Made by a program: the position numbers and the translations under genes. The notes under the pieces are model-generated. The model did not search any database, was not told the origin of the DNA, and saw only the letters and a program-made list of their open reading frames with translations. From Volutella citrinella (taxonomy: Eukaryota > Ascomycota > Sordariomycetes > Hypocreales > Nectriaceae): a stretch of 64,000 nt of DNA. This document shows positions 24,184-36,827 of the stretch, piece by piece (positions within the stretch are counted from its first letter, which is position 1; each line of letters starts with the position of its first letter). Location of the stretch: assembly GCA_034401135.1 (NCBI GenBank), contig JAWZSP010000003.1, forward strand, positions 3,100,001 through 3,164,000. Direction: 5' to 3'.

Positions 24184-26015
24184 TTAATGAGAGTTGAGCG
24201 ATAGACCCTGGAAAGAGCCGACCCATTCGTTCTGAGGGCCGATGGGCGAAGGGCCCTGGGCGTGTGGTGTTGGGCTTGGCCCGGACTGAGGATTTCCGAA
24301 CCGGTGGCGCATGGGCTGGTAATCTCCTGGCTGCTGCATGGGGCCCCCAGGGAAGCCATCCGCGCCGGGGCTGGCAACGGGTACGTATGGAACATTGCTT
24401 CGTGGGTTTCCGAATGCTCCGAACTGCCCATATGGATAATTGGTTGGTGGATAGCCGGAAGGTTGGCTTGGGCCACGCTCGCCTCCAAAGGGCTGGGAGA
24501 AGGTGGGCCGAAATCCACGCCCATTACCAGTGAAGGGTGGTGGCTGGTGTTGTTCTTGGGGCTGTTGGTTCTGTCGTCTGTCATTGCCGCCGGATGAGCG
24601 ATTGACTCCCACGGCACCAGGGCCAATGCCACTTGGAGCCTGGATGCCAAGAGGGCTAGCGAATGAAGCCGGGTTGATGGCTGACATCCAAATCCGAGTT
24701 TTGTAGATCTTGAACAGATCTGTGACAAGGGAATTGAAGTTGATGTATGAGTCGGCAAAGTAGTAGAAGGTCAATTTCTTCCAGTCCCTGCACCACAGTT
24801 AGTTTTCAGATATGATGCCAGCAGTTGACAAAGAATACTCACATCTGGAACTCGGCATCGAGGATCTCCATATTCAGACCGTGCTCTTTGACCTTTTGCA
24901 TACACACGCGCTTTGCCTTTGCCTCCTGGCCCTCCTTGTCCCGCAAGGAGTGTATCTCATGACTTTGCGCCAGGCGCTTGATGAGTTTTGGCCGAAGCTC
25001 CCCTGCATTGGGCTCCTGCATGTGATGCTGGTTCTGAGGTCCCATGCCTCCCACGGCGCTCCCTTGAAGGCCAGTGGATGATGCGAGCAGGCCTCCTCCG
25101 GAACCCTCTTGGGCCGCGGCAGCGCCCTGGGAGTACATCATAAGCCATTTGTATTGCTCTTCGGCATAGTGCTCTTTGAGGTCCTTGGCCGTTTGCCAAT
25201 CGACATTGTCTTTGGCAACAGTTCCGAGGTCAGTTCCGCGATCAGCCTCCACTATCACAAGATCGCCAGGTTTAACAGTCAAGCCAGTGCCCTCTTGGAT
25301 GTAGAAGACGTCCGCTCGGGCACATTTGAACAGCACAATGTGAAGAAGCTGGTTGTGCCGAGGTTGCGCGATGCTGTACACACTGCGATGAGGTGATGGT
25401 GCACGATTGGCGTAGGCGCTCGGCAATCCGTATGGGGATGGATATTGATTGCCAAAGCCCGCCGGATACGTGTTGCCGACATTGGCACCCCCAGTAAGGT
25501 ATGGTGGCGCTGTGATATTCATTAGCCTTGTCTTCCGCGTGGAGTCGGTGGGCGACCCTTACCATTGTTGCCAGCAGCAAAGCTTGCTGCATCAGGGTAG
25601 CCAGGGGGGAAGTCTGCCTGCTGAGTCTCCGCCACGGCGGCGTCCAGCGTGGACACAGTATCTGGAATAGAGCTGATCGACCCCTGGCGGGTAGGCATTG
25701 TAGCGAAGGAGTGTCGCCTGCTTTGAGAGATGTCGGTGACTGGAAAGCCTAGCGAGCTTGACCACAGAGCCTTCTTGAGGTTGCCGTTGTCGTTCTTTCG
25801 CCCGTCCACCCCCAACGAATTTCGAAAACCTGGGCCAAATTCACTCATGCGTCGGTTCATAGCGCGCTTAGCAAGAGCGTCTCCGCCTTCGTTTGCCTCG
25901 TCGAGTTCATCAATAGCAAAATCTGACTCCTCTGGGACCGTTTCTCGAAGAGAGTAGCCGTTACCAAGATACGCAGTTCCGGTGGCAGCGCGGGGCCTTA
26001 TACGAGCGTTGTACG

Positions 26016-26046
<31 letters not shown>

Positions 26047-26065
26047 CTGCTGCTGTTGTTGTTGC

Positions 26066-26139
<74 letters not shown>

Positions 26140-27045
26140 CTGCTGACGCAACATCGCATTCTCTCTGGCGAGGATTTCAATGGTTTTGGCTTCGGAGGAT
26201 TGGTGAAAGGAACCCTGGAGTGATTCGGTTGTGCTTTCGTCGTCGTCATCATCGACTTCTTTGACCTTGCCAAGCATCGTGCCGTCATTGGCCATCTCAC
26301 TCAGCATGCTAGGCCGGGAGGGTCGATGTTGGAGCGCAGGGTGGCGAGCCCGACCCAGGATGGCCGAGTTGCTCATAGAGGGGGGAACCGCGGTGTCGGG
26401 ATCCATCTGGCCTACAGAATAGGATTGAGACCGATAAGTCTTGGGCGTGGGGTGCAGGGGGATTGCAAAGGGGATCTGCGAGCTCGAGCCAGAGTCACGC
26501 GACACTGGCGAAGTCTGTGTTTCCCCACCAAAGAAGGAGTGGCCTCCTGCCCCTGGGGGCACAGTCGATGTAGGTGAGGGCAGCACCTCGCTTAATCTCG
26601 ATGGCGGGTCTTTGCTGCGATCAGCGTTCCAAATACCCGTTCCCCAGGGGAATGTCGACGCAGCAGGTGCCCGACCTATGACCGAAGATGTGGAATGAGA
26701 TCCCCAGGTAGCGGCACCCGTTTCCGCGGACGGGGTGGAAGGATGAGATGTCGTCGGAGACATTGAGCTGCTGGCAAAGGAGCCTTTGCGAGGTCTGCCT
26801 AGGGTCTGGGAGGTCTCGTTCAGCCAGGAGGGGCGTCGCGTTGGCTTGGGAGGCTGCGCCTGTTGTGCAGACTCTTGGCGATGGTCGCCTTCGTCGTCAG
26901 AGCTGGCCAACGCCTCTGAATCCGGGGTTGAGGTCCGGGCGTGGATCTTATCGAGGAGAATTGATTGATTGCTTGGAGCAGCTGTGGGAAAGGAACCTTG
27001 GCCCACTCTTGCAGGCGGGCCGTTCTTGAGAGAACTGGAACTCAT
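24184..27045 (-). CDS. PSP1: PSP1 C-terminal domain protein with polyglutamine tract
   Basis: Three exons, 25563-27045, 24843-25509 and 24184-24787, with 53- and 55-bp introns (GTAAGG and GTGAGT donors), encode 917 residues. Residues 1-480 are disordered, Ser/Pro/Thr-rich, with an acidic DDDDD patch, then a 43-Gln run just after ARENAMLR, probably extending a short coiled coil. The PSP1 domain covers about 538-750: the IVLFKCARADVFYI strand, LTVKPGDLVIVEADRGTDLG, a helical linker, and the closing LTFYYFADSYINFNSLV segment. This domain is shared with yeast Psp1 and bacterial YaaT; in yeast PSP1 was found as a suppressor of DNA polymerase alpha defects and the protein is linked to P bodies, but the biochemical role is not settled. 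The C-terminal 150 residues are Gly/Pro/Gln-rich. The start is the first in-frame ATG. Confidence 0.85.
26017..26145 (-). repeat. CAG/CAA repeat encoding 43 glutamines
   Basis: A continuous in-frame run of CTG/TTG on the plus strand, that is CAG/CAA on the coding strand, inside PSP1. CAA interruptions are frequent, with a long pure CAA block in the middle. On the opposite strand the same run forms a spurious poly-Leu frame. Confidence 0.95.
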
Positions 27046-30000
27046 CGTCCAAGCCAGCAGTTTTCAGCTCTCCTGCCCTGTTCAACCGAATCGACTTAAG
27101 TGGACGACCAACGTGGAAGCCGAGTCTCGTAACTTGGCAGTAGATAGGTAGGTGGATAAGAGGGGAGAAGCGAAATTCTCAAGGTGAGGCGCGTCGATAT
27201 GGCCAAGTGGCTGTGGGGTGCGAGGTGAGAGCCAAGTGAGGAGGCGCTCGAGAGTGAGGGAGAGTTTAACCCGCAGAATAAACGAGCAAATTTCTGTGAA
27301 TGGTCAGTTTGCTAATTCATGATAAGTGCTTGTCTCTGCATTCAATACGACGAGTTGAATGGTCACGTCCATTTCGGTGAGGGGCAGCTAGCCCGTCCCG
27401 TGACGCTTTTTTGTCTGTCGCTTGGGCATTGGAGGTGGAAACAATGCGCGTGATTGCAAGTAGACCACAGAACTCAAACGTTCCGGCATCGCCAGAGCGG
27501 AAACGCCATTGTGTATTTGCTCCGTGAGCGCAAACAAGTGAACGCGTCGAGCCTCTGAGTCTGGGTTGAACAAATGTGAAAAAGGTACTCACCAGAGACG
27601 CAGATCCAGGTATGTCTATAGGTAGGACTTCGTGCCAATTTCTAGGTCGTAACAAACAAATGAAACGTGACAGAGGAAGGGAACGGCCCGTGACAATTGA
27701 GATCTCGGGTGCCGAGAGAGACGTCGGCCTGAGAAGCAATTCCTGGTGGCGGTAATTTGCGACTCGAGCTCGACAGGGACGCGGATGCGTGGAGGACAAG
27801 TTAATTAGATGTCGGCGGGGGAAACGATGGGGTATAAAGAGTCTAAACCGGCGCGTCTATCCCAAAGCCCAAAGAGAAAAAGGATCAAGCAGTCAGTGAG
27901 GTAGGACAAGGGATGCGAACGCAAGCGCAGCACCCATACGACAGTCGAGAGGCAGGCCGAGAAGAGGCGTGGAGAGGTACGGCGGCGCCAGAGAACTAGT
28001 CGAGGCCCATTGTTGGGAGGAGAAATGCTCGCAAGCAAGCGCGCGCAGGGCCGGCGCCACAGGCACCGAGCGAACAGACGAGGGGGGTTGGCCTGGTGCA
28101 GGTCGGGCAACCAGGACGTGGACGCGCGAGACGGAGGAGGGTGGAAAATGTGAGAAGCGGGTTGAAAGCTGGCTTCTGGTGAAGGTAGACAGACAGACGG
28201 TGGCGGTCGTGGTGGCGAGCACTCCAGGCAACCGGGGCAAAGTCAGTCGGTCCCCCAGGCTGGTACTTCGTTCGGGACGTCCAGACCAGCAGGGAGCGAC
28301 GGCGACTGCGACAGGGCGGGAGCAGCGAGCTGGACAGCTGGCGGCGGGTGGGAGGGGGGAGAAGAGGTGATGATGGGCAAAGGATTGACAACTGAAGGCA
28401 GAAGGCGGGGGAGGGAGGACAGCGGCGGGCTGCAGAAGGTGCGTCGCGTTGCGGAGGGGAGTGTAGCGCAGCGTTGCGTTGCGTTGCGTTGCGTTGCGTT
28501 GCCCTCTGCGATGCGCAAGGTTGTGTCGAGTCGATGGAGGCGTGATGCGACACGAGACCAGGAGCTTTTAGTGGTGCTTCGAAGACCGTCAAATGGCCAG
28601 AATGGCGGCGACGGCGGCGGCGGGCGGTATGGGCAGTTTATGGTACCTCGAGGTCGGTACCGTGGAACTGCTAGTGGTGGACGGACCTTGGGAATCCAGG
28701 GTGCGGCCAAGCGTAGGGCAGCAAGGCAATGGTGGTCGGAGCTGGAGGGGCGGGGGGGCAACACTGCCGACAGCGGTGCTGGGTGGTGGTGGTGGTGCTG
28801 CTTCTGCTACCTAGGGGTAAGGTCAGTTAGGACGGGAGCGCTCAAGCGCATGATGGCAGATGGGGAAGGGCTTGGCTGGGGCCGGGAACTTGTGGGTGGT
28901 CAAGTCTCTCGCAGGTGCGGGTGCGGTGGTGCTGGGGGCCACCTTGCAAGGGACCCGATTCGACAACCTCCTCCCTGGCCTAAGGCACATACCTGTATGG
29001 AGCTGTTCGGTGCATGAAGCGACAGGCCTGCTATTAGACGACGGCCGTTCCACGACCGAGATACCTGCCGGTGTTGCGAGGAAATTGGGGCCGTCTTCTT
29101 GGTGAGTTCTCCGTCTCCTTCTGCGCGGGCGTGAGCATCAGCAGAAGCCAACACACCCAAAGCCAGCTCGCACGAGGAGGTACCAGAGGTGGGTAGGAAG
29201 ATACCAAATGACACGAATTAAAAGATAGGGTAGGCAGCGTACCTTTTTAGGTAAGCGATGTACACCCCAGTCAGATCCTTCGCCAAGTCGTTGACGCTAG
29301 AGCTGGGCAACAGGCTGTTCCTCGTTGGGTCGATATCTCGTTGAAATTGAAGAAGATGATGTGTCGGAGCACTTGGGTCTCGGCGTGGGCTCGTTTCTCG
29401 CTTACCTTGTAGGCACTCAAGGCGCTTTCTTTGCCTGTCTAAATTTTTGGTTCAGATGAAGGCAGAGGCTGGTGACCTGAGGTGTAGCAAAGTCGTTTAG
29501 GTTCCGACCACAGCCTCGCGCACGATTCGCGACGCTGTAAGGATGCACGGCGTTGCAGGCTTTGGTCTGGTATGCAAGAAGGCAGGCCAGAAAAGAACCA
29601 ACGATGGCTGTGGCCCAATTCCGCACAATATGCGCTGGGAGCTGCGATACGGGATTCAAGGAAGATCTTCCAACGGGTGCGTCTGATGATGGTGGCGGGG
29701 AAAGAATCACTGATATGCTTTTCGGCAGTCCATGCTTTGGGATGGACTACGCCTCGCAAAGAGGGGCAAGTCGTCACAAGGTGCAGGGCACCGTGGCAGC
29801 ATGCGTGAATGATGTGGTGGTGGTGGTGACAGACACAAAGGCAAAGGGGAACCAAGCCGACGCTCCCACCGGCACTGTAGGCATCAAGGAAGTATACTAC
29901 TACCTGATTTGCGTCCAAAAGCCGGGGCAGACCAGGCGCAATCGGGGAGGCGAAAGTTGGGGATCTCGCACGCCAGTAGCACTTCCACTGGTGTCAGCAG

Positions 30001-33000
30001 CAACCAGGGCATTGCTGCTGCTGCCCATCGGCGTACCTACTAACCCAGTCGTGCTAGTCCTACGGGTTATTCCAGTTGGCAGGCGCGAACCTTGGGCCCT
30101 TCTAGTAGCATTATGTACTAACACCGGCAGGAGTACCACGAGCTGTCGACGCATCCATCACCTGTCCCCTTGCTTTGGGTTGGATCTGTCGCCAGTCCCG
30201 CCCGGGCCAGCCCCTCCAACTCCACCCGGGCTTCTCAGTGAGAAGCTCGGTCCTCATATGAGGCGGGCATGCGCAATGGCTGGGCGAACTGCTCGCCTGA
30301 TCACCGAGGATGGCGCCCCCTTGGCGGCACTGCACAAGAACAGGAGTAATCAATTAAAACTCAGTGCTCCGTACAGTAGTATGGAGTAAACTCTCGAGGA
30401 ACGTATGCCGAGCAGTGCAACGAGAGCCACGCGACAGCCTGCAATACCGGGCTGTCCTGGAAATGCCGTGCCCACTTTGCAAGTTGGCAAGCCGCCTCCT
30501 GTCGTCTCACGGGACTCTTGCAGGTACGGGGGCTTGTGCCTTGTTTTGGGATTTCAGGAAGAGAAGGCCTGATTCTCATTATATATATATCGGTCCAAGG
30601 CGCCGCGGCATCCTCCAAGCAGCCCACCGAGGGAGTGCACAATGCCATGATGATGTGGTCTTTGAGGATTGCACCAGCATCCTCCCCGGATGCTTGGAGG
30701 CTGGAAGAAGGGCATATCAATTAGGCCTCTGCTACGACTCTGAGTGCCGTTACATCCCCCCTAGCCACACCCCAGACAACCACAACGGCCTCACCCGCCC
30801 TCGCCCTGGCCCTCGCTACGATTCACAATGGAATGCGAATCGCAAGCCCTAGCACAGTGCCCAAACGGTCAAGGTAAAAGCTGACAGACGACAGGGAGAG
30901 GGGGAGCGGGGGAGCAGACAGGCTCACAACACCGCATCACGGCCAGCCAGGACTGCTGCTGTTGCTGCTGCTCCTCCACTGATTGCTGAGGACTGTGGAC
31001 GCCGCCGTCGGCCTGCAGCTGGGTCTCGTGGCAGTGAAAGCGGATTGGCTGCTCCACACTGGCGCTAAGACTCGGAAGAAGCTCGCCCACCGCCCCACCC
31101 CAGCCCGACCCAGACCTTCTTGAGGCTTCTGCTGGCCAAGCGACCATCAATCAGAATCAGGTGCAGGGACAAGTGGGGGAGGCAGCAGGACACCAGCCCC
31201 GCCGCCACGCCCAGCCTGGCAAGCTGGCTTTTGGCCAACGACGCGGTGGTGATGCTGAATGAGTTCACGCACATCCACTTGGGTCAAACTAACTCGGCAG
31301 CGGGAGGGAGGCTTGGAGGAGGGTACCTCCGTAAGAGTACGTCTTGAGCAATGGCGGGCACACCTACCCGCCACATCTGGTCCGCGTCAAACCCCCAGCA
31401 TGACGATTCGAAGGGGCTTGCGGTCTGCCAGTTGCGCGCTCCAATGCAGGCTCGCTGCTGGCGAAAACGGAGCGCGGGCGTGCATCCCCGTCAGTGCGCC
31501 GGTTCCCCGCCACATCAGAGGGGGGCCGATATGTCGGGCCCTGGCCACAGCCAACGACCAACCCTGCAACCATTTTCGTCCAGGAGCCCCGCTTCCTTCC
31601 TATTCAAGCCTAACATCATGATGTTGGCCTTCTCGCTTGAACCGTAGGCTCTCAGTTATATTGCAATTAACTCCTTCCTATCCAGCTCGAGCGCTAGGCC
31701 TCGGCAGCGGGGTCCGGCCCTGTGGGTAGTGTGCAAGAGGGAGGAATTGTCTTTGGGAGCGCCTCGACCCTGGCTCGCATGGGGTGCCAGCCCATGATTG
31801 GACTGCGATCACAGCAATAGGCTTGCCACTGCACATAGGTAGTGAGCAAGAAATCGGTTTCTTCAATCCTCAACATGTCCTCCCTATTTTAGGACGCGGC
31901 CTTGCGCCTCGAGAGAGCTCATGCCGGAAACCCATACATAATAGTCCGTGACTAAGGTATCCGTCGAAACTGCTCCCGATTGAACGGGCCGTAACACCCT
32001 TGCCGACTCGACGGCGATTCGCCTGAATACGCTCGCTCGTGGGCCTAGAGGGATGAGATGTGATCGTTTCGACAAAGGACTAGATTCTACTTTGATAATA
32101 TCCTCTCTGTCCTTGGAGGTGGGTGTGGTCAATGACAGCACCACTTCGAACAACTTCCCTGTGGCTCTGGTTTTCTGAGCGACAACAGCCAGTGAGGTTG
32201 CGCAAGCATGCCCATCTGGGCTGTCAGGACGACAGTGCTGATCGCTACCCTCGCCTGTTTCGATCCCCGCAATCCTGCTGTGTAACGTCAATGAACCTGC
32301 TCGCCCAGAGAGCTGCTCAAGTCATCTCTGGTTGGCGAAATCCGTGTTTCCTTGAACGATAACTACCAGGTGCCAAAACGGCCTCAGCAAGTTTGAGATT
32401 GAACTGCCGTAGACGTAATCCTGGGACGCTGGCGGGAAGTTTCCTCGTCGTCCACGAGGCCGGCCCCTGCCAACTGCCCGCACACGATCTTTCAGCCCCT
32501 CCAGGCTCTATTGCGTTGCCACCAGTGTGTCAGGGGACGGCACACCAGGAAGAAGCGCTTGCAGGCCGCGGAAGCACTATGGCTGCATCACGTCACGCGC
32601 CCCCAGAAACCCTGCTGCTGAGAGGCTCCTCCATGGCTTACCTGCCCTCCAACACGACTGACGGCACACCCCTAATCCGCATTTCGATCAGGTTCATCGC
32701 GGCCGTGGTTGATTAGCCTTGTGTGGCAAGGCTTCCTCTCGTCATTGTCTGGGGATGACGCGCATGGCTCTTGGGCTGGGATCTAATTGACGAACCGCGC
32801 CACGAGCCGCTTGGTAAGACGAGAGCCAGCGGATGGCTTGCTACTACGTACTCGACCTGCATGCATTCATCCCTCCTCCCGTGAAGGGCAGCTTCTGCCA
32901 CCTGCCGGTACATTCGAAATGCACCGACCAGAACCCGCCCTCGTCCGGGCTTGTCCCGGCTTGTAGACCGTAACATTGCTGCTATGTAGAACCCTGCTGT

Positions 33001-34110
33001 TCTGACTGGGCCACCAACGGAGATTTGGCTCCGTGGAAGCGCCCGAGACCGAAACAAAGCATGGAGACGATGGAGGCAGAGTACAGTTCAATGGCATACT
33101 TGGCATCATACCAACGGCGTGGTTATGGTCGGTCGACTCATCTCAGTTGTATGTGCAGTTCTTGTACAATCACTTGTTACCGACCCTTGCAGTGGAGTAA
33201 TACCCCGCCATCTTCCAACTGTCGCTTGACTCTGACTGGAGCCTCCCGGCTGAGGGAGGGGTCCTGGGGTTCCCCGGATTTCCCCTCGGCTCGGTGGTCG
33301 CTGCAGGTGGGAATTCCCGCCTTCCCTCCTTGTTGTTCACGTGCGTCCCCGAGGGCTGCGGATGCTGCCATGGTTCCCTTTCCGCCGCCCCCGGCATGTG
33401 TATTGCTGGAAACGGAGTGCGCTCTACCGAATATGATTTGACGTGCAGTCCCTGTCGTCCCCTGAAACGATCAACCATAGGCAGAGCTCCTTCGCAATCA
33501 AGAACACCTGCTCAGTAGTTACGAGCCCGGAATCCTGAGAGCATCCCGGCCCCATTGACTAACTGGCGGCTACGCGGCTGGTTGTCAGACGTGCTTGCTG
33601 CAGCGGCCAGATCACAGAACAAGACCTCCAAACTGCCATAGTGGCGACTATTGTCCGCTGTAGCGGAGAGACAAGCGCACCCCCTACCCCGTTAAACCCG
33701 CAGCCGCCTCTGGACGTTGCCGAATTACAATGCCTGTCGTTCCTTCTGGGGACTGCAGGAGGCCCTTTTAAGTTTGGACGACCGATCTACAGTTGCACAC
33801 CCGATGCGGCAACGGCGTTCAGGACTCCCAGCGAGTGCTAAGGCACCATGAACTCACGATGAGCTGCTAGGCACCACACGCTGGCAGACGCTGTCTGTCG
33901 ATCCGGCGCTCTGCAAATCTCGAAGGCCCAGAGACGGCACTCACGCATGACAGCCACGCAAGGATCACGATCAAACCGCAACCTGGCTCACAGGCGAAGG
34001 TGCATATTACAGTGTTGTAGTGGATCATTTATGGGGTATCATACGTGTTCCCATCACATTCTATCATACAAGCTCAAACTCCGAGACAATTAGCCGTCCC
34101 TTTTCACTGC
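27046..34110. other. 7-kb gap without supportable genes
   Basis: The PSP1 promoter and leader should occupy the first 1-1.5 kb; the minus strand is C/T-rich from about 27700 to 28600 and holds a GCGTT hexamer array. The rest, to the NFU1 stop at 34111, shows no conserved protein, tRNA or transposon signature. The longest open frame (about 29553-30389, plus) has low-complexity, unrecognisable content. Gaps this long are unusual next to the compact genes at 34-38 kb and 46-64 kb, so an unrecognised lineage-specific gene or a non-coding transcript is possible. Confidence 0.5.
28471..28500. repeat. Six tandem copies of GCGTT
   Basis: Perfect 5-bp microsatellite (minus strand CAACG) about 1.4 kb upstream of the PSP1 start, within a C/T-rich promoter-like stretch. 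Confidence 0.95.
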
Positions 34111-35104
34111 CTACGCCGTCGAGGCCTCGGCGGTCGCCCCCTTCTGCTGCTTCAGCTTGTCCTCGAATTTGGCAAACTCTTGCAGGGAAATCTCCTCCTC
34201 CTGGTCCAGCACCTGCTTGACGCCCTTGACTTCCTCGATCTAGAGCGTGTTAGTATATTTGCGTTCGACGGACAAGAGCCTTCGCTCTTCATAGACGTGG
34301 TGTACTCACATAGTGCATCAACATGCCCTCGATTCCGTTCTTCAGTGTGACGGTACTGGAGTCGCAGGTACGGCATGCGCCACGCAGCTTCAGGCTCACG
34401 TAGCCCTCGTCGTCGAAACCCCGAAACTCAATGTCGCCGCCGTCCTCTTGAATGGCTGGTCGAATGCGTGTCTCGAGGAGCTCCTTGATCATGCCAACCA
34501 CCTCGCTGTCATCCTCGTTGTACGCCAGGCTATCCTCCTCGGCATCTTGGGCCGCTTCGCCTTCCTTGCGCTCCACCACATTGACAATCTCCTCGCCCGA
34601 GGTAATGGCCTCAGTAATGAGAGCGAAGATCTCGGGCCGGACGTGTGCCCAGTTGGCGTCCGCGGCCTTGGTGACGGTGATGAAGTCGGTACCGTAGAAG
34701 ACGGAGGTGATGCCATCAATGTTCATCAGCTTGGCGGCCAGCGGCGAGGGATGCGGCGGTGCAATAGTCGAGCGCGGGTTCAGGTATTCGATAAAAGGCG
34801 TCGAGATGCTCTCCGGCAGCACCCGGTGGTTTGGCAGGAACTTCAGGGCATCGGGGTTGGGTGTGCCCTCGGTCTGGATGAAGATTGTGCGGACGCCGCT
34901 GCCCGGGCCAGCCAGGCCGGGACTTGGTCGACGCTGGGACTGGGTATGCGGTCGTCTGCCTGCCGTCGAGGCCGGCAGGGCTGTTCTCGTGCTGAGCGGG
35001 TGAATCCATCGCACCGTAGTTCGGAGGGGTGACTCGGCGGCGATGCTCCGGGGCGCCGAGGCCAGGAACCGAGCGGCGAGTCTGGGTACTCGTGAGGATG
35101 CCAT
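34111..35104 (-). CDS. NFU1: Mitochondrial iron-sulfur scaffold/carrier protein Nfu1
   Basis: Two exons, 34310-35104 and 34111-34239, with a 70-bp intron (GTGAGT donor, CTAG acceptor, phase 0), encode 307 residues. Residues 1-70 are Arg/Ser/Ala-rich with almost no acidic residues, as in a mitochondrial presequence. The Nfu N-terminal domain starts at IFIQTEGTPNPDALKFLP and includes IDGITSVFYGTDFITVTK. The C-terminal NifU domain spans about 205-280, with QEDGGDIEFRGF and the cluster-binding motif C244-R-T-C247. Nfu1 passes 4Fe-4S clusters to mitochondrial enzymes such as lipoate synthase and complex II. The last 42 residues carry the usual EEVKGVKQVLDQEEEI ending plus an Ala-rich tail. The head-to-head neighbour is the HIT-finger gene, 481 bp away. 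Confidence 0.94.
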
Positions 35105-35585
35105 TGCAAGCGGATTTGCGGTGAGGAGGCTGCAGAAGTCGTGGCCGCTGTGATGTGTCTCGTAGATCGTAGGGCAGACTGCTGGTCGAGGAAAACAGCA
35201 AATGCCTCTAGCACGACGGGGACAGCGTTTGACTCGCAACTTTTCGCCGCCGTCTCGGACTGTGTCTGGCCGCCATGAATGCCGTGATAGGCCGGGGCAT
35301 TAGTAATGCGCGACCTATGATGCAAGGGCCTCACCTGCGAGCGGGCCCCCCAGCTTTTTTTGGCCACTCTGTCTCATGGTTGGCTCACAACGTGCGAGCC
35401 ATGGCCCAGCAGTTGCTATGACGTGGGGCAGGGGACCGTGTACAGCAGACGAGACAAAACTTCACGCCAAAAATCTGTACAGCCAGCTGTAGTCTCGGCG
35501 CTCCTCCAGGTTCGCGCACATTCAATTCGTTACGCCCCGTGTGATCAATCACGCGTCGTGCAATTGCGCGACACTCGACGAGGCC
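35105..35585. promoter_or_regulatory. Bidirectional promoter region, NFU1 / HIT-finger gene
   Basis: A 481-bp spacer between divergent starts must contain both promoters. No clear TATA box is visible. Confidence 0.5.
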
Positions 35586-36451
35586 ATGTCAGCGGCCACC
35601 AGCCACCAGGAAAAAGCTCAGGACGACGCAGCCTCTGCGTCTGCCTCGACGATCAACACTACCCAAGGCGGCAGTGAAGATGCACAGAACCCCCCGACCA
35701 TGGATAATGGCAACGATATCACGGAAGGAAAGACAAACGATGCCATCTGCGATACCCCAACACCAACACCAACACCAGCATCAACCAGGCCGTCTCTGTG
35801 CGGTGTGTGCAACTTGAATCCTCCCAAATACAAATGCCCCCGCTGCTATCTCCCATAGTGAGTCTGCTGGATGCGCCGCTTCGAATACAAGTAACTGACG
35901 TGTTTCCCCCAAGCTGCTCCGTCGCTTGCAACAAGACGCACCGAGAAAACCACCCTCCCGACCCTGAGCCGGCGCCCGATTCCCGCCCCGAAGCTCCTCA
36001 AGCCCAGCGAAATGCACAATCGCAGGCCCTGGAGGCCCCAGACCCGACAAATCCGTTCCGCGCACTCGACACCTCGAGCAAGCTCCGCCTCCTCTTCCAG
36101 AGGTACCCCAATCTGCCAGACCAGCTCCTCCAGATCCACGCGGCGACGCTACCGCCCAAGGAGGAGAAGCTCGCCATCCCGGCCTCGTTGCTCAAGGGCC
36201 TGCCGCCCAAGAAGGACGCCTGGAACCACGACGTGGGCATAAAGAATGGGAAAGAGGCCCTCCGCCGCGCCCGACGGGCCGATGGCGAGGCCGGAGAAGC
36301 CGTCCGCGAGTATTCGCAGCTGATCCTGCAACTGATGGAAGAGACGGGCGCCAACTCTGGCGATGATAATGTCACGTCTGTGCTCCGGCGACAGCTCGCG
36401 CAGGAGGACACCAAGCTCATTGAGCGGCTGATGGCAGCGGAGAAGCGCTGA
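35586..36451 (+). CDS. Zinc-finger HIT protein, Hit1/ZNHIT3-like
   Basis: Two exons, 35586-35857 and 35914-36451, with a 56-bp intron (GTGAGT donor, CTGAC branch site, CAAG acceptor), encode 269 residues. After a disordered N-terminus rich in Ser, Thr and Pro, the HIT zinc finger spans residues 72-104: C72-x2-C75, C84-x2-C87, C92-x3-C96, H100-x3-H104. The intron splits the codon of Tyr91 in the finger. The C-terminal half has the helical SKLRLLFQRYPNLPDQLLQI segment and a charged helix with ALRRARRADGEAGEAVREY. In yeast Hit1 helps assemble box C/D snoRNPs with Rsa1; that role is inferred here from the finger plus helical tail. Other HIT-finger families such as Bcd1 remain possible. Confidence 0.82.
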
Positions 36452-36827
36452 TGCTTTGCTCCACGAATGAATGAATTTGAGTGACGGACATATTGGACGA
36501 GACTGTGCCATGTACTTGCGCATGCCACGAGGCACACGAGCGCGAAGAAAATAATGTACATTCAAGTAAGGCGTTGGGAACACGTCAAGGATTGCAGCGA
36601 AATACCCTAAATGCGGGCGTTTGGTTGGTTGGTTGGTTGGTTAGTTGTTATTCACAACAATCGGAGGCAGAATAGTAATGAACAAGTGTATAATCCTGCT
36701 ACATGCACAGGTGTATCCTTATAGATCTATAAACCCCAGCGCAGATGAACGAACCCATGGACGAACCCCCACAAATAAACTCCTCCCAACTCCGTTTCGC
36801 ATGCTACAATGCTACATATTCATCAAG
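36452..36827. other. Convergent 3' region with TTGG tandem repeat
   Basis: The stops of the HIT-finger gene and the unknown minus-strand gene face each other across 376 bp. It holds a TTGG tandem (36621-36642, about 5.5 copies). No gene is seen. Confidence 0.6.

Noticed and set aside
26032..26223. Poly-leucine protein on the plus strand
   Set aside because: It is the complement of the glutamine tract of the PSP1-domain gene.
29553..30389. Open frame of about 278 codons on the plus strand
   Set aside because: It begins with a TTG, its first ATG is internal, and the content is mixed low-complexity without any conserved pattern. GC-rich sequence gives such frames by chance.
34313..35032. 239-codon plus-strand frame opposite NFU1
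   Set aside because: The minus strand encodes a complete, spliced Nfu1; the opposite frame is its shadow.
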